This document shows, one piece after another, positions 24,920 to 33,249 of a DNA stretch of 64,000 nt. This stretch comes from Planctomycetaceae bacterium (GTDB lineage: Bacteria; Planctomycetota; Planctomycetia; Pirellulales; Lacipirellulaceae). The stretch is from contig QIKP01000011.1 of NCBI GenBank assembly GCA_003233055.1, positions 1-64,000 on the forward strand, given 5' to 3'. Position 1 is the first letter of the stretch; the number at the start of each line of letters is the position of its first letter. The position numbers and the translations under genes were made by a program. The notes under the pieces are model-generated. The model was not told where the DNA came from and made no database searches. It was given only the letters and a program-made list of their open reading frames with translations.

Positions 24920-26458
24920 TTAAAGCGGTGGTGCTTCCGTTTGCCAGTCGGTGGCTTGCTCATACATTCGCGCGGCGCGAAGCAGACGCTCTTCTTCCAG
25001 GGGCGGGGCCTGAAGCTGGAGGCCAATCGGGAGGCCCGCAGTGGTCCGACCACACGGCAAGCTCAAAGCGGGAATGCCTGTTAGGTTGGCACTCACGGTG
25101 AACAAGTCGACTAAGTACATGGCCAACGGGTCGTCTTTCATGGAGCCGATCTTCAAGGCGGGTGACGAGGTAACGGGCCCAGCGAGAACATCGACTTGGT
25201 CAAACACCTGGTCGAAGTCTTGGCGTAAGAGCCGGCGGACCTTCAGTGCCTTGAGGTAGTAGGCTTCGTAGTAGCCGGAGCTAAGGGCGTAGGTGCCGAG
25301 CATGATTCGCCGCTTCACCTCAGGCCCCAAGGCCTCGGACCGGGACTTGCAATACAATCGCACGAGGGGGGTGTCGAGATTCTCGGCAGCGTGTCGGTCT
25401 CCCGCTGCTTCGAGCGATTTTTTTTTCGCAGCCAGCTCGGCGACCAGCTTCGTTTGATCGGCGCGGTATCCGTAATGAATACCGTCGTAACGAGCCAAAT
25501 TGCTGGAGGCCTCGCATGGCGCGATGACGTAGTAGGTGGCGACCGCGTATCGGCTATGAGGGAGCGACACCTCCACCAACTTCGCGCCCAAGGATTCGTA
25601 CTGAGCCAGCGCCTGCTGAACGGCTGACGCGACTTCGGAATCGAGCCCCTCGGCAAAATGCTCCTTCGCGTACCCGACTCGGAGCCCCTCCAGTGGTTGG
25701 TGGAGTTTCGCCCCGACCGGGAGGACTTCGTTTGGTAAGCAAGTGGAATCGCGAGAATCGGGGCCAGCAATCGCTTCGTAGAGCAGTGCCACGTCTTCGA
25801 CCGACCTCGCCAAAGGGCCCACTTGATCGAGACTACTCGCGAACGCGATGAGCCCATACCGGCTCACGCGTCCGTAGGTCGGTTTCATTCCGACTACACC
25901 ACACATTCCGGCTGGCTGGCGGATCGAACCACCGGTGTCGGTGCCGATCGAAAGGGGGGCCATCCCCGCCGCAACGGCTGCGGCCGCACCCCCACTCGAT
26001 CCACCCGGCGAACGCGAGAGATCCCATGGATTGCGAGTCGGTTGGAACGCGGAATTTTCGGTCGCGCCCCCCATCGCGAATTCGTCCATGTTCGTTCGGC
26101 CGAGGAGCACCGCATCGGCCGCTTTTAACCGAGCCACCACCGTCGAGTCGTACGGCGCACGGAACTCTTCGAGCATCCGCGACGCGCAGGTCGTCCGCTC
26201 GCCGCGCTCTGCCAGGATATCCTTGACCGCTACCGGAACCCCTGCCAAGCAGCCGAGCGACTCACCAGCCGTACGGCGTTCGTCGATTTTGCGGGCGGCG
26301 GCGATGGCTCGCTCTGGATCGATTCGCAGGAACGCGCCGACCTTGCCATCGTGCGAGGCGATTTGGTCGAGATAAGCTTGCGTTAACTCGACAGACGAAG
26401 CCTCCCCCGCTCGGAGCAATGCAATCTGTCGGGCGGCGGAAAGCGAGGTGAGTTGCAT
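24920..26458 (-). CDS. gatA: Asp/Glu-tRNA amidotransferase subunit A
   Basis: About 512 residues from ATG 26458 (MQLTSLSAARQIALLRAGEA); the frame is open to 26476. Amidase-signature fold: catalytic Lys in VPVAVKDILAERG (about 78), cis-Ser and nucleophile Ser in GGSSGGAAAAVAAG and SIGTDTGGSIRQPAG (about 155-185). It releases ammonia from glutamine for GatB. It abuts gatB with no spacing. Between it and gatC lies a small antitoxin-like gene, which is unusual for this operon. Confidence 0.96.
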   Translation of the reverse strand: MQLTSLSAARQIALLRAGEASSVELTQAYLDQIASHDGKVGAFLRIDPERAIAAARKIDERRTAGESLGCLAGVPVAVKDILAERGERTTCASRMLEEFRAPYDSTVVARLKAADAVLLGRTNMDEFAMGGATENSAFQPTRNPWDLSRSPGGSSGGAAAAVAAGMAPLSIGTDTGGSIRQPAGMCGVVGMKPTYGRVSRYGLIAFASSLDQVGPLARSVEDVALLYEAIAGPDSRDSTCLPNEVLPVGAKLHQPLEGLRVGYAKEHFAEGLDSEVASAVQQALAQYESLGAKLVEVSLPHSRYAVATYYVIAPCEASSNLARYDGIHYGYRADQTKLVAELAAKKKSLEAAGDRHAAENLDTPLVRLYCKSRSEALGPEVKRRIMLGTYALSSGYYEAYYLKALKVRRLLRQDFDQVFDQVDVLAGPVTSSPALKIGSMKDDPLAMYLVDLFTVSANLTGIPALSLPCGRTTAGLPIGLQLQAPPLEEERLLRAARMYEQATDWQTEAPPL

Positions 26459-26551
26459 AGAAACGGAGGCAGCCAAAGCTAAGAACTAACAACTGGGGGA
26501 GTGCGTTGGCCGGCCAGCTTGCTTGACGGGATAAATGGAAAGCAAATAGAG

Positions 26552-26785
26552 CTACCAATGAAGTCGTTCAAGACCTTTGACCTGCTCACATCCTTGCTCG
26601 ATCGCAGCTTGCATCGCAACAATATCCGTTTGAGAGATGGCACCCGCCAAACTTGCTAGCCCCGTCTGGGGTTTTCTAGCGTCGCTTTTTCTCACTGAAC
26701 GGACGAATTCCAGCACGCGCTGCTGCGCACTCGGACCAAGGGCAAGGACCTCGGTTCGAATCTGTTCTTCAAAATTGGCGCTCAT
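26552..26785 (-). CDS. Small antitoxin-like protein of unknown partner
   Basis: 77 residues from ATG 26785, chosen because GGAGG lies nine bases upstream. MSANFEEQIRTEVLALGPS, then RVLEFVRSVRKS and an end AISQTDIVAMQAAIEQGCEQV resemble small antitoxins found before PIN-type toxins, whose C-termini often read AIEEGCEQVD. No toxin gene lies beside it; gatA follows downstream and gatC lies upstream on the same strand. It may be an orphan antitoxin or an unrelated small regulator. Confidence 0.55.
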   Translation of the reverse strand: MSANFEEQIRTEVLALGPSAQQRVLEFVRSVRKSDARKPQTGLASLAGAISQTDIVAMQAAIEQGCEQVKGLERLHW

Positions 26786-26880
26786 GAAATATTTCCTCCG
26801 GAGTCCCATAACCTCGGATATTCCATTCTACCCCGAATTCAACGACCGGAGTAATCTCGCAAATTCCCCTTTCCGGCGAA

Positions 26881-27171
26881 TCAATCCCCCAAGACGGCGG
26901 GGACTAAGTAGCCTTCGCCGTTCTGCTTGGGGGCATTGGCGAGCGCCTCTTCACGCGTAAGGCTGGACCTGGTTTGGTCGTCCTGGGTTACGTTGAGCAG
27001 CTCGATTGCATGGGCCATCGGCTCGACGCCTGTCGTGTCGACTTCGCCGAGCAGGTCGACGTAGCCGACGATCTTCCCGAGTTCGGCAGTGAGCGACGCG
27101 AGCTCCTGCGGCGTGAACTGGAGCCTCGACAGGAGTGCCACTTTTTCGACTTCTTCGGTCGTGAGAGCCAT
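26881..27171 (-). CDS. gatC: Asp/Glu-tRNA amidotransferase subunit C
   Basis: 96 residues from ATG 27171 (MALTTEEVEKVALLSRLQFT). It shows the standard GatC pattern: an N-terminal helix, GKIVGYVDLLGEVDTTGVEP, then AHAIELLNVTQDD and a C-terminal QNGEGYLVPAVLGD. It wraps around GatA and stabilises the GatAB complex. It is 21 bp downstream of rpmB on the same strand and probably shares its promoter. Confidence 0.93.
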   Translation of the reverse strand: MALTTEEVEKVALLSRLQFTPQELASLTAELGKIVGYVDLLGEVDTTGVEPMAHAIELLNVTQDDQTRSSLTREEALANAPKQNGEGYLVPAVLGD

Positions 27172-27192
27172 CAAGTCGCTCGCGGAGTGGCG

Positions 27193-27462
27193 TTACTTGG
27201 CCGCCTTAGGCAGCGCGAAGGGGGCCTGACGGACCACCTTTTTTATGGCTCCGCTTCGGATGCACTGGGTGCAGACCCATTGCGACTTGTTTTCGCCGGA
27301 AGCCAACGCCACACGAATTTTCTGCAAATTCGGCTTGAACTGCCGTCGTGTGATACCGGTGATTTTCGTGCCGACGCCGCCAAGGTACTTTTTCTTACCA
27401 CGGGTCGTTACCTGATTTCCCATTTGGGGCCTCTTGCCACAAACTTCGCATTCTTTCGCCAT
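27193..27462 (-). CDS. rpmB: 50S ribosomal protein L28
   Basis: 89 residues from ATG 27462 (MAKECEVCGKRPQMGNQVTT). The Cys pairs CEVCG and CTQC make this the zinc-binding (C+) form. The basic middle (ITRRQFKPNLQKIRVAL) and C-terminal SGAIKKVVRQAP are typical of L28. An extended frame upstream to 27522 has no L28 character. It has a good promoter at 27524-27551 and leads the gat genes. Confidence 0.95.
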   Translation of the reverse strand: MAKECEVCGKRPQMGNQVTTRGKKKYLGGVGTKITGITRRQFKPNLQKIRVALASGENKSQWVCTQCIRSGAIKKVVRQAPFALPKAAK

Positions 27463-27523
27463 GATCGAATCTCGCTCGAATCGCTTGAGGTCGTGTATGG
27501 ACGGCTGTTGCCGGAAGCCCATA

Positions 27524-27551
27524 AGTATACAGGAGCCCAGCAGTTATGCAA
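27524..27551 (-). promoter_or_regulatory. Promoter of rpmB-gat operon
   Basis: On the minus strand TTGCAT (27551-27546) and TATACT (27529-27524) are spaced by 16 bp, close to the sigma-70-type consensus. The -10 box lies about 60 bp upstream of the rpmB ATG. Confidence 0.6.
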
Positions 27552-28016
27552 TGCGGGGTCGTTCGGTTGCCAGGACGATTGTCTTGCCGCGGGCAGGCTC
27601 GGTTTTGTCGAGGTGCGGAGTGGACGAAAGTGACAAAACGGGGGCCTTTCTACCTTTAAAACGGCCTTTTCCTCCGCAATTTTGTCGCGAAACCGAGCCA
27701 ATCGCGACCGACCGGCCAAAAGTTGCCTTACCTCTTTCATTGAAATGGAGAAAAACTGCTGAAATCATAACTCTGGCGACTTGCTGCTCGTGCCCATCAC
27801 TCCGCTCTTTTTGTCCGTAGGGCGTCCTATTAGTTCCATCTCTCCGCCCGCATTGCCAGCCGGTTGAAATTCGTCGGAATTGTCGGCCGGAACGAGTTCC
27901 GGCAAGGCTGGCTCGCCGGCGAGTATCGGTAGGCTGGCATCCGTTCCATTGGAGCAGATGGGCGGGGGAATTCCAGGCCTTTTTTTGGGCCAATTTTCCC
28001 TCTCACGGCCAACTCG
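27552..28016. other. Intergenic region with no gene seen
   Basis: 465 bp between the rpmB promoter and the DUF488 gene end. The open frame at 27544-27993 (minus) has no recognisable domain and a composition unlike neighbouring proteins. I see no RNA gene and no strong repeat. Confidence 0.4.
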
Positions 28017-28616
28017 CTAGTGCTCGTCGGACGGACGATAGGCGATCTGTGCGGCGCGCTTTTCGTAGGCTTGTTGCACCAACTCGTCGCGGGTCAACGT
28101 CGGCTGGAACAAAGTCCGTTCGATCTCCATTCTCCGTACGAGTCGTTCCTCGGTCGTGGCGTGGGGTTCGATCGCGCCGTTCGCAAGCACGTGCCGGATC
28201 TCCCAACCGTTGGCGACCAGGTGGCGACAGATCAAGATCGAACGATGGCAATCGAGCGGTTCCTTCTCGGCACACATCAGGGCGATCCGGTACCGCTTAG
28301 CCCCACGTTCGAGCCGCTCGATTCCTTTGCGAAAAGCTGGGAGTGAGGTGATTCGATCGTACCTTGCTTGGCCATCGACGTAACACTCCGGTTCGTCCCG
28401 GCGCGCCCCCAATTCCTGGCCGAGAAAGACATACTCGATTCGGGTGTTCTTCAAGTGCCTTTCCAAGGCGGGCCGGCAGAAGTGCGCCAGCCTGCTGACC
28501 GGATGCGAACGGACGTCGGCAACAGCGGTAATCGCATGTTGGTGAAGGAGGGCAATCAGCGTCTCTAGTTCGTGTGTGGAGTAGCCGATGGTGTGGAGGA
28601 TTCGAGATTCGTTCAT
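28017..28616 (-). CDS. DUF488 family protein
   Basis: 199 residues from ATG 28616 (MNESRILHTIGYSTHELETL), the usual DUF488 opening ('TIGHS/YST'). Further family signatures: VADVRSHPVSRLAHFC, YVFLGQELGARRDEP and LMCAEKEPLDCHRSIL with conserved Cys and His. The biochemical role of DUF488 is not settled. It lies 82 bp downstream of tag on the same strand, and DUF488 proteins are sometimes next to DNA-repair genes. Confidence 0.88.
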   Translation of the reverse strand: MNESRILHTIGYSTHELETLIALLHQHAITAVADVRSHPVSRLAHFCRPALERHLKNTRIEYVFLGQELGARRDEPECYVDGQARYDRITSLPAFRKGIERLERGAKRYRIALMCAEKEPLDCHRSILICRHLVANGWEIRHVLANGAIEPHATTEERLVRRMEIERTLFQPTLTRDELVQQAYEKRAAQIAYRPSDEH

Positions 28617-28698
28617 TCCGCCACCCATCAGGACCCTAAGGAAGACGTGGCAGAAGCGATTCGCGTGGCCTCGTCGTAGCACGATGTTTCGCGTGGAG

Positions 28699-29280
28699 CT
28701 ACGTCATGCACTCTTCGTATCGAAAGCAGCTGACGAGGTGGTCGTTCACCATGCCGACCGCTTGCATGTGCGCGTAAACGATCGTGCTGCCGACGAACTT
28801 AAAGCCTCGCCCCTTGAGGTCTTTGCTCAGCGCGTCCGACTCGGGCGATGTCGCGGGGACTTGCTTGATCGTGCGCCAGCGGTTTTGGATCGGCTCCCCG
28901 TCGACAAAACCCCAGAGATATTCGTCGAAGGTGCCAAACTCTTCTTGCACCTGGAGGAACGCCTGGGCGTTCGTCACGGCCGCCTTGACCTTCAGTCGGT
29001 TGCGGACAATCGCCGGGTTCTCCAGCAGTTTTTCGATTCGCTTATCGGTAAATCGGGCGACCTTCTCCGCATCGAACTGAGCAAACGCTTTGCGGTAGCC
29101 TTCTCGTTTGTTGAGCACCACCGCCCAGCTCAGCCCCGCCTGCGCGCTCTCGAGCATCAAGAACTCAAACTGCACTCGATCGTCATGCACCGCGACGCCC
29201 CACTCCTCGTCATGGTAGCGCACGTAGAGTTCGTTACCGGCATCGGCCCAGGGACAGCGTTTTTTTGGTTTGTTTTTCAT
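28699..29280 (-). CDS. tag: DNA-3-methyladenine glycosylase I
   Basis: 193 residues. The N-terminal KKRCPWADAGNELYVRYHDE with EEWGV, then QAGLSWAVVLNKREGYRKAF, and the C-terminal VNDHLVSCFRYEEC match Tag; Cys near the N-terminus and His/Cys near the C-terminus are the zinc ligands. It excises 3-methyladenine from alkylated DNA in the base-excision pathway. ATG 29280 gives the expected length for the family. Confidence 0.94.
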   Translation of the reverse strand: MKNKPKKRCPWADAGNELYVRYHDEEWGVAVHDDRVQFEFLMLESAQAGLSWAVVLNKREGYRKAFAQFDAEKVARFTDKRIEKLLENPAIVRNRLKVKAAVTNAQAFLQVQEEFGTFDEYLWGFVDGEPIQNRWRTIKQVPATSPESDALSKDLKGRGFKFVGSTIVYAHMQAVGMVNDHLVSCFRYEECMT

Positions 29281-29421
29281 GGTCGATGGATAGGGGGCGT
29301 GGTCCCGAACTCCTGGAGATAGGGTGTGCCACAGAGCATCGGTAGCTTAGGCGACGCCGCCCCATTGTCCCAGCCCGGGACTCGATGAGTCTGGGAGCCG
29401 GAAACTGACGAAGCGAGAACT

Positions 29422-29504
29422 GGCGAGCCGGGAGCGTTAGCGACCGGAGTGAAGTGGCGAAAACTCCGGGCGAAAACTCCGGGCGCTGACGCTTCCGGCT
29501 CGCC
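29422..29504. repeat. REP/BIME-like hairpin, left of RAYT
   Basis: A 28-nt arm beginning GGCGAGCCGGGAGCG and ending ACCGGAG pairs with an arm running CTCCGGGCGCTGACG to GGCTCGCC, with three mismatches. The loop holds TGAAGTGGCGAAAA plus a short internal duplication. Near-identical to 30147-30216, and the similarity extends about 25 bp further left in both copies. Confidence 0.8.
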
Positions 29505-29554
29505 TGGTCGGGGGGAGGGGCGCAACTCGATGCGGCGAGAGATAGAATTACGTT

Positions 29555-30106
29555 ATGCGATACTGGCTCCTTACAAGCACCACGTATGGCACGTGGTTGC
29601 CGGGCGATCCAAGGGGGAGCGTCACTTCGGTGCGCGACTACCGGCCGACCGATTCGCCAACCACCTCTCGTGTCGAGCATGATCGCCCCGAGGAACCTTG
29701 GGAACCGTCGTTGCCAGAGCTCTACGAAAGCGCCCGGTTGCAAATGAAAGGCCCGCCGGTCTTTCTGACACGGGAGCATGCCCCGGTGTTGCTGACGCAG
29801 TTTTGCGAGACGGCCACGTATCGCCAATGGACGCTGCTGGCCGCGTCGATCATGGCCAATCACTTTCATTTGGTGTTGGCCGTTGCCGACGACCCCGAGC
29901 CGCGCAAGATGCTGGCCGATCTCAAAGCGTACGGAAGTCGGGCACTCAACCGATGTTGCGGTAAGCCAAGGTCGGGCAGATGGTGGACCTCGGGAGGCTC
30001 GAAGAGGAAGCTACCCGACGAGCGCGCGGTTCGAGCGGCAATCTACTACGTACTACACAAACAACCCCATCCGCTGATGACTTGGTCTCCGGAATCGACC
30101 GACTAG
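29555..30106 (+). CDS. REP-associated tyrosine transposase (RAYT)
   Basis: 183 residues. The Y1 HUH nuclease core is visible: LTSTTYGTWLPGDPRG near the N-terminus, the HUH motif in IMANHFHLVLAV (about 95-106) and candidate catalytic Tyr in AIYYVLHKQPHP (about 160-171). RAYTs cut single-stranded hairpins and are domesticated relatives of IS200/IS605 transposases. Two near-identical REP-like hairpins lie within about 50 bp on either side, which strongly supports the RAYT assignment. No accessory transposase gene is present. Confidence 0.88.
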   Translation: MRYWLLTSTTYGTWLPGDPRGSVTSVRDYRPTDSPTTSRVEHDRPEEPWEPSLPELYESARLQMKGPPVFLTREHAPVLLTQFCETATYRQWTLLAASIMANHFHLVLAVADDPEPRKMLADLKAYGSRALNRCCGKPRSGRWWTSGGSKRKLPDERAVRAAIYYVLHKQPHPLMTWSPESTD

Positions 30107-30146
30107 TTTCTCCTCGCCAGCGCCGAAAACTGTCGAAGCGGAAAAT

Positions 30147-30216
30147 GGCGAGCCGGGAGCGTTAGCGACCGGAGTGAAGTGGCGAAAACTCCGGGCGCTG
30201 ACGCTTCCGGCTCGCC
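30147..30216. repeat. REP/BIME-like hairpin, right of RAYT
   Basis: Same 28-nt imperfect inverted arms as 29422-29504 with loop TGAAGTGGCGAAAA but without the internal duplication. Direct orientation relative to the left copy. Confidence 0.8.
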
Positions 30217-30230
30217 GGGTGCTTGCCGTA

Positions 30231-31703
30231 TTATCCCAGTGACACGGTTACTGTTTTGCTCTCGGTGTAGGCGGCGAGGCCCGCTTCGCCCAGTTCTCTT
30301 CCTAGGCCGCTTTCTTTGAAGCCGCCGAAAGGGGCAGCGGCGTCGAAGACGTCGTAGCAGTTGACCCAGATGGTGCCGGCGCGGACTTTTGCCGCGAAGC
30401 GGTGGGCTTTGGCGATGTCGCGCGTCCAGACGGCGGCGGCTAATCCAAAGTTGGTGTTGTTGGCGCGCTCGATCAATTCATCGACCTCGCTAAACTTGAG
30501 CACACTCAAGACGGGGCCGAAAATTTCTTCGCGGGCGATTCGCATCTCGTCGGTCACGCCGGTGAAGAGGGTTGGCTCGATGAAGTAGCCTTGGTCGCCG
30601 ATGCGGTTGCCACCGCTGACGCACTGCGCGCCATCTTGCTTCCCATAATCGACGTACTCCATGATCTTTTCGAACTGGGCCTGGTCGACTTGCGGGCCTT
30701 GCTTGGTAGCGGGGTCGAAGGGGTCGCCGACCGGGAACTGCCGGTTTCGTTGAGCGATCCGTTCCACGACCTCGTCATGCACGTCGTCTTCGACGAACAG
30801 CCGGCTCCCGGCGCAGCAGCACTGGCCCTGGTTGAAGTAGAGGGCGAAGTGGGCTCCTTCGACGGCGGCGTCGAGATCGGCATCGGCAAAGATGACGTTG
30901 GGGCTTTTGCCACCGAGCTCAAACGTGACACGCTTCATCGTCTCGAGCGCCGAACGCTGGATGATCTTGGCCGTCGTTCCTTCGCCGGTGAATGCGATCT
31001 TGTTGACGTCGGGATGCTCGACCAGCGCGGCACCGGCGGTCGGGCCGTAGCCGGGGACGACGTTGATCACGCCATCGGGGATGCCCGCCTTTTGAGCGAG
31101 GCGTGCCATCCGGAGGCAGGTGAGCGGGGTTTGCTCGGCTGGTTTCATGACGATCGTGCAGCCGGCGGCCAGTGCGGGGCCCCACTTCCAGGCTGCCATG
31201 AGGGCGGGGAAGTTCCACGGGATGATCTGTCCGACCACGCCAACCGGCTCGCGACGGGTGTAGCAAAGGAAGTCGCCGCGGATCGGGATCGTGCTCCCTT
31301 CGATTTTGTCGGCCCAGCCGGCGTAGTAACGGAGGCAGTCGATCACCAGCGGGATGTCGGCAGCGCGGGAGTCGCTAATCGGTTTGCCATTGTCCCAGGT
31401 CTCGAGCGCGGCGAGTTCGTCGGCCTCGGCTTCGATCAGATCGGCCAGTTTGTACATCAGCCGGCCTCGATCGCGAGCATCCATGGTTGCCCAGGGGCCG
31501 TTGTGGAACGCTTCGCTTGCAGCGGCGACCGCCCGCGCGATGTCGGCTTTGTCGCCCTCGGCCACTTCGCAAATCACTTCCTCGGTTGCCGGGTGAATCG
31601 TCTCAAACATTTTGCCGCTGACTGCCGGGACCCATTCGCCACCGATGAAGCAGGTCGTTTGGCGAACTTGCGGACGGGCGACGGGAGTTGCGACGGCTGC
31701 CAT
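30231..31703 (-). CDS. NAD(P)-dependent aldehyde dehydrogenase
   Basis: About 490 residues from ATG 31703 ([20 protein letters not shown]); the frame is open to 31757. Standard ALDH motifs: [31 protein letters not shown], the general-base Glu in [10 protein letters not shown] (about 268) and the nucleophile Cys in [11 protein letters not shown] (about 302), then [13 protein letters not shown]. It oxidises an aldehyde to the acid. The sequence resembles the aldehyde/betaine/phenylacetaldehyde branch, but the substrate cannot be set by eye. Single gene. Confidence 0.93.
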   Translation of the reverse strand: MAAVATPVARPQVRQTTCFIGGEWVPAVSGKMFETIHPATEEVICEVAEGDKADIARAVAAASEAFHNGPWATMDARDRGRLMYKLADLIEAEADELAALETWDNGKPISDSRAADIPLVIDCLRYYAGWADKIEGSTIPIRGDFLCYTRREPVGVVGQIIPWNFPALMAAWKWGPALAAGCTIVMKPAEQTPLTCLRMARLAQKAGIPDGVINVVPGYGPTAGAALVEHPDVNKIAFTGEGTTAKIIQRSALETMKRVTFELGGKSPNVIFADADLDAAVEGAHFALYFNQGQCCCAGSRLFVEDDVHDEVVERIAQRNRQFPVGDPFDPATKQGPQVDQAQFEKIMEYVDYGKQDGAQCVSGGNRIGDQGYFIEPTLFTGVTDEMRIAREEIFGPVLSVLKFSEVDELIERANNTNFGLAAAVWTRDIAKAHRFAAKVRAGTIWVNCYDVFDAAAPFGGFKESGLGRELGEAGLAAYTESKTVTVSLG

Positions 31704-31804
31704 GGGGTTACTCCAGAAGAAAGGGAGTTCGATTTTCGACTCTTTGCGTAACGCCATTTTACCACAGTGCTAGCGGCCTTGGACAGCGGGGCAGCGTCTC
31801 GACC

Positions 31805-32085
31805 AGGAGAACTGCCAAGTCATTTTTGAACCGCCAAGATCGCCAAGGCGCCAAGAAACAAGGACGCCAAGAAAAATGTCGACCGAAACAGAGAAACCAC
31901 GAACCTAAAGAAATAGAAGGGGTGTCCTTTTGCCGCTATTCGTATCGATTCGCACGAATTCGTGGTTTCCCCTGCCTCCGATGCGGTGAACGGTTGCCTC
32001 TATCCTCTAACTCTTCCCTCCAACTCTTCTTGGCGTACTTGGCGCCTTGGCGGTTTTTTTATTCGGCGACTTTGCAATCGTCCTG
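31805..32085. repeat. MITE-like CGCCAAGG element, copy A
   Basis: About 280 bp. A 29-nt arm beginning AACCGCCAAG (31829-31857) is inverted at 32027-32055 (ends TTGGCGGTT). Between them lie GAAAAATGTCG, an ACGAATTCGTGGTTT palindrome and CTTCCCTCCAACTCTTC. It is closely matched by copy B at 55835-56108, including short outer parts (AGGAGAACTG and CGTCCT). No coding capacity. It fills most of the gap between the ALDH gene and the metalloprotein. Confidence 0.8.
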
Positions 32086-32222
32086 AGTCTCGACGAGCCT
32101 TGATGTCCGGAAAAATCGGTCTGGCTGGCAAACGGTCCGGCATGGTAGTCTCTGCCAGTCGAGAAGGACCTCGACCGGTGCTTGCACCGCCCCACTTCCC
32201 TCCCCGCCCTGAGGAGTGCAGC

Positions 32223-33146
32223 ATGGAAGCTCACTCGTTTCGTGCGAGTCATCGCCGGTTCGGTTGTTTTGCGCTCGTTGCCCTCGCGCTGGCTATCCCG
32301 CAGGCGGCCCATTCGGCTCAATTCCGAACGACCAACTTCGTGATCCACGCGCCGACACCGGCCCTGGCACGCGAGGTCGGAGAAGTTGCCGAACGGTGGC
32401 GAAAAAAACTCTCGACCGAGTGGCTGGGAAAAGAAATGCCGGCTTGGTCGCGGCCTTGCCCGATTCGGGCCGACATCGCGCCGCACTTGGGCGCCGGGGG
32501 CGTGACGACGTTCGTCTTTGACCGGGGCGAAGTTTTCGACTGGAACATGCAGGTGACCGGATCGCGTGAGCGGGTCCTTGATTCCGTCCTACCGCATGAA
32601 ATTACGCATACCATCTTCGCCTGTCACTTCCGCCAGCCGCTGCCGCGATGGGCCGACGAAGGGGCCTGCACGACGGTCGAACATGCGAGCGAAATCGCCA
32701 AGCAGGAGCACTTGCTCATTCGTTTTCTCAAAACGGGTAAGGGGATTCCGTTTGGCAAACTCTTCGCGATGAAGGAATACCCACCAGAAGTCTTGCCGCT
32801 CTACGCACAGGGGCATTCGCTGACTCGGTTTTTGATCGGGCAGCATGGACAGGCGGCGTTCTTGGATTTCCTCGGCGACGGGATGCGTGACGAAAACTGG
32901 CGGCGCGCGGTGCGGGAACATTACGGACACGAGAGCCTTTTCTCCCTGCAAAACAGTTGGCTCGACTGGGTCAAAGAGGGTCGACCGGTGCTGGCGGGAG
33001 AAAAACAGCCCGGTGTGGTACTGGCGAGTGCGGAGCTGCCCGCCGCTCCGATCACGGTTCGGGGGCAAAGCCCAGCAGAGAACACGAATTACGAGTCGGC
33101 CTATTCGAGGGCCAATCGATCTCGCGGGGGAGTGATTCGTCGCTGA
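32223..33146 (+). CDS. Secreted HExxH metalloprotein (gluzincin-like peptidase)
   Basis: 307 residues from ATG 32223 with GAGGAG upstream; the frame open from 31962 is repeat DNA. Signal peptide: FGCFALVALALAIPQAAHSA. The zinc motif HEITHTIF (about 133-140) and a downstream Glu in RWADEGACTTVEH (about 150-160) give the HExxH...E pattern of gluzincins. YAQGHSLTRFLIGQHG follows. It would act in the periplasm or outside; the substrate is unknown. It lies convergent to cdsA with a 17-bp tandem repeat between. Confidence 0.82.
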   Translation: MEAHSFRASHRRFGCFALVALALAIPQAAHSAQFRTTNFVIHAPTPALAREVGEVAERWRKKLSTEWLGKEMPAWSRPCPIRADIAPHLGAGGVTTFVFDRGEVFDWNMQVTGSRERVLDSVLPHEITHTIFACHFRQPLPRWADEGACTTVEHASEIAKQEHLLIRFLKTGKGIPFGKLFAMKEYPPEVLPLYAQGHSLTRFLIGQHGQAAFLDFLGDGMRDENWRRAVREHYGHESLFSLQNSWLDWVKEGRPVLAGEKQPGVVLASAELPAAPITVRGQSPAENTNYESAYSRANRSRGGVIRR

Positions 33147-33181
33147 GTGGCGAAGGCGTGGCCCGAGGTCGGGGACGACTC

Positions 33182-33232
33182 GGCTCGCTAACTGGGTCGG
33201 CTCGCTAACTGGGTCGGCTTGCTAACTGGGTC
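33182..33232. repeat. Tandem repeat, 3 x 17 bp
   Basis: Three units of GGCTCGCTAACTGGGTC at 33182, 33199 and 33216; the third has T for C at position 5. It lies between the convergent metalloprotein and cdsA genes; partial copies flank it. Confidence 0.85.
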
Positions 33233-33249
33233 GGGGACGACCAGGCTCG

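Noticed and set aside
27544-27993. 149-codon minus-strand frame between rpmB and the DUF488 gene
   Set aside because: It runs into the rpmB promoter, has no recognisable domain, and its residues look like random translation of GC-rich DNA.
30591-31751. 386-codon plus-strand frame opposite the aldehyde dehydrogenase
   Set aside because: Antisense shadow of a gene with intact catalytic motifs.
31962-32222. N-terminal extension of the metalloprotein frame
   Set aside because: It translates the MITE-like repeat; the signal peptide and ribosome binding site fit ATG 32223.
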